From an uncultured Lachnospiraceae bacterium (GTDB taxonomy: Bacteria; Bacillota_A; Clostridia; Lachnospirales; Lachnospiraceae): 9,858 nucleotides of DNA. Positions 5,954 through 9,858 of the stretch are shown in pieces. Both the position numbers and the translations under genes were made by a program. The stretch's first letter is position 1. Every line of letters starts with the position of its first letter. The stretch covers positions 1-9,858 of the forward strand of contig CAMWMM010000142.1 in assembly GCA_947175285.1 (NCBI GenBank). The letters run 5' to 3'. The notes below the pieces were generated by a model that saw nothing but the letters and a program-made list of their open reading frames with translations, ran no database searches and had not been told where the DNA came from.

Positions 5954-6730
5954 CTATTGTCTCTCGGTTAAAATGCCCATGTAATTTCCCATCCTGCTTT
6001 TCATTTTCTGTAATGCTCTGGTATGCAGCTGTGAAATTCTGGACTCTGATACTTCTAAAATGCTGCTAATTTCTTTTAATGTTAAATCCTCATAGTAATA
6101 TAACACAATAACTTTCCGCTCTTTTTCCGTCAGAAGTTCAAGGGCTTCCGCAAGCATCCGCTTTAATTCATCCCTTTCAATCACTTCTTCCGGTCCGTCA
6201 AACTGCGCATTACGATTATAACTGTTGTCATTCGGGATTTCACTTCCCTGCTCCAAAAACTCATTCAAAGAAACAACATTTGTCACTTTCATCTGTGACT
6301 GCCAGTCAACATATTCATCATTTGTAATGCCGAGACTTGCCGCGATTTCATCATCAGTCGCACTTCTGCCGTACTTTGCTTCAATTTCTTTAATTGCCGT
6401 ATCAATTTTTTTCTGTTTCTGCCTGATTGTTCTGGGAATCCAGTCCATTTTTCGTATCTGGTCTAAAATAGCTCCGCGAATACGCAGGCTGGCATACGTT
6501 TCAAACTTGACGTCTTTCATGGCATCAAATTTGTCAATTGCGTCAATCAGACCAAAGATACCGTAGCTGACCAAGTCCTCATACTCAACGTTATACCCCA
6601 GGTACATACTAAGCCGTCCTGCAACCATCTTAACAAGCGGGGCATACTCTAATATGATTTTTTCTCTTACTTCGGGAGACTTTGTTTTATCATATTCATC
6701 CCAAAGTTTTTTCTTACCTGCCTCGTCCAT
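5954..6730 (-). CDS. fliA: RNA polymerase sigma factor FliA/SigD (sigma-28 family)
   Basis: This sigma factor directs RNA polymerase to late flagellar, motility and chemotaxis promoters. The 258-residue product has sigma region 2 (about 27-108), with the core-binding and -10 recognition stretch EDLVSYGIFGLIDAIDKFD (51-69) and FETYASLRIRGAILDQIR (76-93). The WIPRTIRQ sequence (97-104) is typical of FliA/WhiG proteins. Region 3 spans about 105-155. Region 4 has a helix-turn-helix (about 200-247, LTEKERKVIVLYYYEDLTL then EISSILEVSESRISQLHTRA). Length is normal for the family. The ATG at 6730 has a GGGGA site 6 bases upstream. The gene lies 29 bases after the two-TM gene, in the same relative place as sigD in the B. 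subtilis fla/che operon, after cheD. Activity in this family is usually held back by the anti-sigma factor FlgM, which is not in this window. Confidence 0.95.
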   Translation of the reverse strand: MDEAGKKKLWDEYDKTKSPEVREKIILEYAPLVKMVAGRLSMYLGYNVEYEDLVSYGIFGLIDAIDKFDAMKDVKFETYASLRIRGAILDQIRKMDWIPRTIRQKQKKIDTAIKEIEAKYGRSATDDEIAASLGITNDEYVDWQSQMKVTNVVSLNEFLEQGSEIPNDNSYNRNAQFDGPEEVIERDELKRMLAEALELLTEKERKVIVLYYYEDLTLKEISSILEVSESRISQLHTRALQKMKSRMGNYMGILTERQ

Positions 6731-6759
6731 GACGTTTCCCCATTACATCAAACTTTATT

Positions 6760-7230
6760 TTAGAAAATCAGCTCTTCCTCATCATCGTCTAATCTTTGCC
6801 CGGTCTGTTCCTGTCCGCTTTCCGGTTCTTCCCCTGCCGAATCTGCTGCCGCAGCGCCTGCCGACGCTCCATCAGGTCCCATTTCAAAAACCTCGCCCTC
6901 TTCTCTCCGTCTTGCCTCGGCATCCTCCTCAAAACGGTCAAGCATATACTTCAATATTTCTCCGGCAACATAAAAACCAAGCAAAACACACAGCAAAATA
7001 ACCAGCATATCTTTGGATTTATAATGTGATACAAACATGGTAATGCTGACAATAGCGCCTGCAAGAAGCATCACAAAAGGAGGAATCAGTTTTCTTTTCT
7101 TCGCCCTGATTTCCGTCTTTTTTTCTTCTAATGCACGCTCTCTCTCTTTTTCTCTTTTCAGTTCCGCATAATCTGTAATAAATGTTTGTTGTTCTTGTTG
7201 TTCTTGTTCTTGTTGTTCTTCTTTCTCCAA
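6760..7230 (-). CDS. Two-membrane-segment protein of unknown function between cheD and the sigma factor
   Basis: I do not recognise this 156-residue product. It begins with a Gln/Glu-only stretch (residues 2-15) encoded by near-repetitive GAA and CAA codons, followed by a basic, helix-prone segment (20-48). Two membrane segments (about 49-68 and 75-97) are joined by a very short loop, making a hairpin. The C-terminal tail is acidic with an Ala/Gly-rich patch (about 120-132). The many Lys/Arg residues before the first segment suggest both ends face the cytoplasm. The start is a TTG at 7230: AGAAGG lies 8 bases upstream, overlapping the end of cheD, and no ATG exists before the membrane segments. 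Tight spacing (12 bases after cheD, 29 before the sigma factor) says it is cotranscribed with chemotaxis genes. B. subtilis has no gene in this position. Confidence 0.8.
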   Translation of the reverse strand: MEKEEQQEQEQQEQQTFITDYAELKREKERERALEEKKTEIRAKKRKLIPPFVMLLAGAIVSITMFVSHYKSKDMLVILLCVLLGFYVAGEILKYMLDRFEEDAEARRREEGEVFEMGPDGASAGAAAADSAGEEPESGQEQTGQRLDDDEEELIF

Positions 7231-7242
7231 TGCTCTTACCTT

Positions 7243-7731
7243 CTAAATCTTTTTTTCCGGTTTTCCTACCGCACGAATGATATAATCTCCAGTTTCCGGA
7301 TAAAAAATAACGGTTCTTCCATAATTTTTCCCCGTATCTTCAGCCAAAATCGGTATCTTTAATTCGGCAAGTTTTTTCTTGGATGCTTCCACATTCCTTT
7401 CACCTACACGAATCGTCTCAGAATTACCTCCGCCAAAAGAAAACATCTGGGCTCCGCCTGCAATTTTAGCAACCAGTCTTGTTCTATTTGCCCCCTTTGC
7501 CACTACTCTTTTGACAAGTTCTTCTATACCTGTATCGGCAAATTTGGGAATATTACCGTTATTCCTAATTGTTTTGCTATCCGGCAGCATAATATGTGCC
7601 AATCCCCCGATTTTTGTCACCGGATCCCTTATTGCAATACCCACACATGAACCTAGTCCCAATGTAGTAATCCCATCAGGACTAACACATATATTTAAAT
7701 CGGCCATACCGACCTTTATCACTTGAGCCAT
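7243..7731 (-). CDS. cheD: Chemoreceptor glutamine deamidase CheD
   Basis: CheD deamidates specific glutamines on chemoreceptors and is also bound by CheC, linking CheY-P levels to receptor adaptation. The 162-residue product has the expected catalytic residues: Cys29 in LGLGSCVGIAI, His46 in GGLAHIMLP and Thr23 just before the Cys motif, the same spacing as in the characterised Thermotoga CheD. The downstream KIAGGAQMF block (89-97) and GRTVIFYPETG (138-148) are also typical. Length is normal. The ATG at 7731 has GGTGGGAG upstream with an AGGA closer in. It lies 34 bases after cheC, and the cheD stop is adjacent to the ribosome binding site of the following gene. Paired with CheC here, as in B. 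subtilis. Confidence 0.96.
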   Translation of the reverse strand: MAQVIKVGMADLNICVSPDGITTLGLGSCVGIAIRDPVTKIGGLAHIMLPDSKTIRNNGNIPKFADTGIEELVKRVVAKGANRTRLVAKIAGGAQMFSFGGGNSETIRVGERNVEASKKKLAELKIPILAEDTGKNYGRTVIFYPETGDYIIRAVGKPEKKI

Positions 7732-7765
7732 GTTCCTGAATCTCCCACCTTCACTATTACTATTA

Positions 7766-8383
7766 TTATATTGGCATACCTAATGCGGATAAAATTTTGC
7801 TGTAAGATTCCAAATCCGGAATCAAAATAAAATATCCGTCAATTGCCACTTCATCGAAAAACTGTGTCTGAATCAACAACATTCTATCTCCTACCGCGCC
7901 AAACTGTATAGCCGGTACACTCATAATTGCACCTGCCATATCTATTGTCATATCCGGTATGGTAGGGTATATTTTCAAATTCGTAATAGTAGAAAGGGAG
8001 TTTAAGTATGCTCCCGTAATAATATTACCAACCTCTTTCAGAGCAGACAATTCCATCTCAGAAAACTCTTCGCCCTCTTCCTGCATCCCCATCATTTTGG
8101 ATACAAGAAATCTTGCTGAGTCTTTCTCCAACAGGAACATAATACTACCGGTAATATCCCCCTCTACCCCAAGATAGATACCTGCCATAATCTGCTCTTC
8201 GCCGCCCATGGCCTCTCCTACCTCTTTAAATTCCAACAGCGCTACTTTCGGCACTGCCATATCTACCTTACACTGAAGCATCTGCGCCAAAGCCGTCGTA
8301 GCATTGCCCGCTCCGATATTCCCCAGTTCTCTCAGAACATCAAAATATTCCTGAGACATCTCATCAAAATTTATTTCGCCCAC
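7766..8383 (-). CDS. cheC: CheY-P phosphatase CheC
   Basis: CheC removes phosphate from CheY-P and binds CheD. The 205-residue product contains two copies of the family's active-site pattern D/S-x3-E-x2-N-x22-P, and both are complete: D15, E19, N22, P45 and S113, E117, N120, P143. The two copies lie in a pseudo-symmetric fold, each with a VGNI or LGNIGAGN helix, and both should therefore be active. Length is typical. The start is a GTG at 8383, with TAGGAGG 7 bases upstream. The TAG of that site is the stop codon of cheW, so the two genes are likely translationally coupled. The gene is followed by cheD. Unlike FliY, it has no C-terminal flagellar switch domain. Confidence 0.97.
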   Translation of the reverse strand: MGEINFDEMSQEYFDVLRELGNIGAGNATTALAQMLQCKVDMAVPKVALLEFKEVGEAMGGEEQIMAGIYLGVEGDITGSIMFLLEKDSARFLVSKMMGMQEEGEEFSEMELSALKEVGNIITGAYLNSLSTITNLKIYPTIPDMTIDMAGAIMSVPAIQFGAVGDRMLLIQTQFFDEVAIDGYFILIPDLESYSKILSALGMPI

Positions 8384-8394
8384 GCGTCAACCTC

Positions 8395-8847
8395 CTAAGC
8401 ATTTTCCGGCATAACCAGATTCAAATCAAGAAGGGAAATCAAACCGCCTTCACACTTACCGACTCCGGAAATAAAATTATCTTTTTCATCTTTGGAATCA
8501 TATGCCACTTTCTCTATCTGTTCCGTTTCCAAAGTCACTACCTCTTTTACTTCATCCACAATGACGCCAATCATTCCCTGCTGCTCCATTTTGATGACAA
8601 TAATCCTGCTTGCTTTGGTAACAACATCTTCCTCCAGTCCCATTTTAATACGAACACTCATAACAGGAAGAACCTCGCCGCGCAGATTAATTACCCCTTT
8701 CAAATAAGGCGCCACATTAGGCACTCTGGTAATTTTCTGCATTCTCAAAATATTATCAATATATTTAATATTAATACCATATTGCTCATCGCCCAAACGA
8801 ATTACAATAAACTGTGTTGTTTCACTGGCTACTTTTAATTCATCCAT
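8395..8847 (-). CDS. cheW: Chemotaxis coupling protein CheW
   Basis: CheW links chemoreceptors to the kinase CheA in the membrane-associated arrays. The 150-residue product is a single CheW domain: beta strands begin at residue 11 (TQFIVIRLGDEQYGINI), and the hallmark GVINLRGEVLPV is at 51-62, with the receptor/CheA-contacting RVPNVAPYLKG just before. A possible upstream ATG at 8856 is rejected. The strong GGGAGG site directly abuts that codon, but it is 9 bases from the ATG at 8847, which is a functional distance. Starting there gives MDELKV, three residues shorter. The gene lies 19 bases after cheA. Its stop codon is part of the cheC ribosome binding site. Confidence 0.96.
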   Translation of the reverse strand: MDELKVASETTQFIVIRLGDEQYGINIKYIDNILRMQKITRVPNVAPYLKGVINLRGEVLPVMSVRIKMGLEEDVVTKASRIIVIKMEQQGMIGVIVDEVKEVVTLETEQIEKVAYDSKDEKDNFISGVGKCEGGLISLLDLNLVMPENA

Positions 8848-8866
8848 CCTAATCATCCTCCCTTCA

Positions 8867-9858
8867 TTAAATCAATGCATTCGCATCTAAGATTAATGCA
8901 ACTTCACCATCACCAAGAATCGTTGCGCCGCTGATAATCTTGCTCTTACTGATGTATTTGCCCATTGATTTAATAACGATTTCCTGCTGACCTATCAATT
9001 CATCCACTACCAGACCCGCTAGTTTATCGCCTTTCTTCACAATAACAACAATCAGATTCTCATCAGGTCCCTTGCTGCTTTGAATATCCAGAATCTCACT
9101 CAATCGTACAAGCGGAATAACAATGTCTCTTAAATGAATGACTTCTTTATTCTGTACTAATTTTACATCTTCCGGCGGAATGTCCTCTATTGTCTGAATA
9201 GAACTCAGCGAAATAGCATATTTCTCATCTCCGATAACAACCATAAGCGCCTGAATGATGGCAAGTGTCAGAGGAAGTCTGATAATCCATGTACTTCCCT
9301 CTCCAAGCTTTGTCTTTACCTCAACTTCACCGCTCAATGCCTCAATCTTTGATTTTACAACATCCAGACCAACGCCTCGTCCGGATACATCGGATACTGT
9401 CTTGGCTGTAGAGAAACCTGCGTTGAAAAGCAAATCAATGATTTCCTTCTCATTCATCATTTCAGCCTGCTCCGGTGTGATAACGCCACGCTCAATAGCT
9501 TTGTTCTTAACGGATTCCGTATCAATACCATTACCGTCATCTCTGACTTCAATAACAACGTTATTACCGTCCTGATAAGCATCTAAGAAGATAGAGCCGA
9601 CTTCCGGCTTTCCTCTCTCTTTACGAAGTTCAGGCGATTCGAGTCCATGGTCAGCCGAATTACGCAGAAGGTGCATCAACGGATCGCCGATTTCATCTAC
9701 CACGGTACGGTCAAGCTCTGTCTCTTCACCGGACATATATAATTCCATTTTCTTATTCAGCTTCTTGGATAAGTCACGAACCATACGAGGGAATTTAGTT
9801 ACAACGCTCTCAATCGGAACCATTCGCACTTTCATAACGGATTCGTGCAGGGAAGTGG
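8867..9858 (-). CDS. cheA: Chemotaxis histidine kinase CheA, 3' part
   Basis: CheA is the histidine autokinase that phosphorylates CheY and CheB in response to receptors. The gene runs off the window at 9858, so the N-terminal phosphotransfer and CheY-binding domains and most of the dimerisation domain are missing. The visible 329 residues begin in the end of the P3 dimerisation domain (SLHESVMKVRMVPIES, typical). Counting residues from the ATG at 9835, which is internal, the ATPase domain shows an N box (HLLRNSADHG, 55-64), G1 box (DDGNGID, 99-105), F box (FSTAKT, about 141-146) and G2 box (GRGVGLD, 152-158). The CheW-like P5 regulatory domain follows from about residue 190 to the end. All kinase boxes look intact. 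It is transcribed ahead of cheW. Confidence 0.97.
   Translation of the reverse strand, partial: TSLHESVMKVRMVPIESVVTKFPRMVRDLSKKLNKKMELYMSGEETELDRTVVDEIGDPLMHLLRNSADHGLESPELRKERGKPEVGSIFLDAYQDGNNVVIEVRDDGNGIDTESVKNKAIERGVITPEQAEMMNEKEIIDLLFNAGFSTAKTVSDVSGRGVGLDVVKSKIEALSGEVEVKTKLGEGSTWIIRLPLTLAIIQALMVVIGDEKYAISLSSIQTIEDIPPEDVKLVQNKEVIHLRDIVIPLVRLSEILDIQSSKGPDENLIVVIVKKGDKLAGLVVDELIGQQEIVIKSMGKYISKSKIISGATILGDGEVALILDANALI

Noticed and set aside
8848..8856. ATG at 8856 for cheW
   Set aside because: The GGGAGG site abuts this codon with no spacing, while it is 9 bases from the in-frame ATG at 8847.

Overview
The window looks like a chromosomal piece of a motile, low-to-moderate GC Gram-positive of the class Clostridia, most likely a Lachnospiraceae-type bacterium. 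The reasons are the CheC/CheD pair, the FliA/SigD-type sigma factor, strong AGGAGG-type ribosome binding sites, occasional TTG and GTG starts, and the linkage of chemotaxis genes to rpsB-tsf. All genes lie on the minus strand, so transcription runs from high to low coordinates.

Layout in the direction of transcription: the 3' part of cheA (entering at the window edge, 9858), cheW, cheC, cheD, a two-membrane-segment protein of unknown function, the sigma factor fliA/sigD, a FapA/DUF342 protein, a 106-residue hydrophilic unknown, a membrane-anchored coiled-coil protein with a C-terminal DUF6115/SwrB-like helix-turn-helix, and a membrane protein ending in a MltG/YceG-like (LysM-like) domain without a catalytic domain. 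The intergenic gaps are 11-34 bases, except for 82 bases before fapA, so this looks like one long operon and is probably the tail of a large fla/che operon. After it come a sigma-A-like promoter, a leader of about 150 bases with several inverted repeats, then rpsB (ribosomal protein S2) and tsf (EF-Ts). A rho-independent terminator follows tsf, and a ribosome binding site for the next gene (expected to be pyrH) lies at the window edge.

The order che genes - sigD - swrB - rpsB - tsf is the one known from Bacillus subtilis. Here it is kept but enlarged by four genes: the two-TM protein, fapA, the 106-residue protein and the MltG-like protein. CheA and CheW form the receptor-kinase core. CheC (with both phosphatase motifs) and CheD (with Cys/His/Thr catalytic residues) form the adaptation branch. 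The sigma factor switches on late flagellar genes. FapA and the SwrB-like protein are probably involved in flagellar assembly.

Nothing suggests a mobile element, CRISPR array, phage or defence system. The points worth a second look are local: a fapA whose conserved-looking N-terminus has no in-frame start codon, a repeat-expanded SwrB-like protein, uncharacterised small genes inside the flagellar operon, and a structured rpsB leader.
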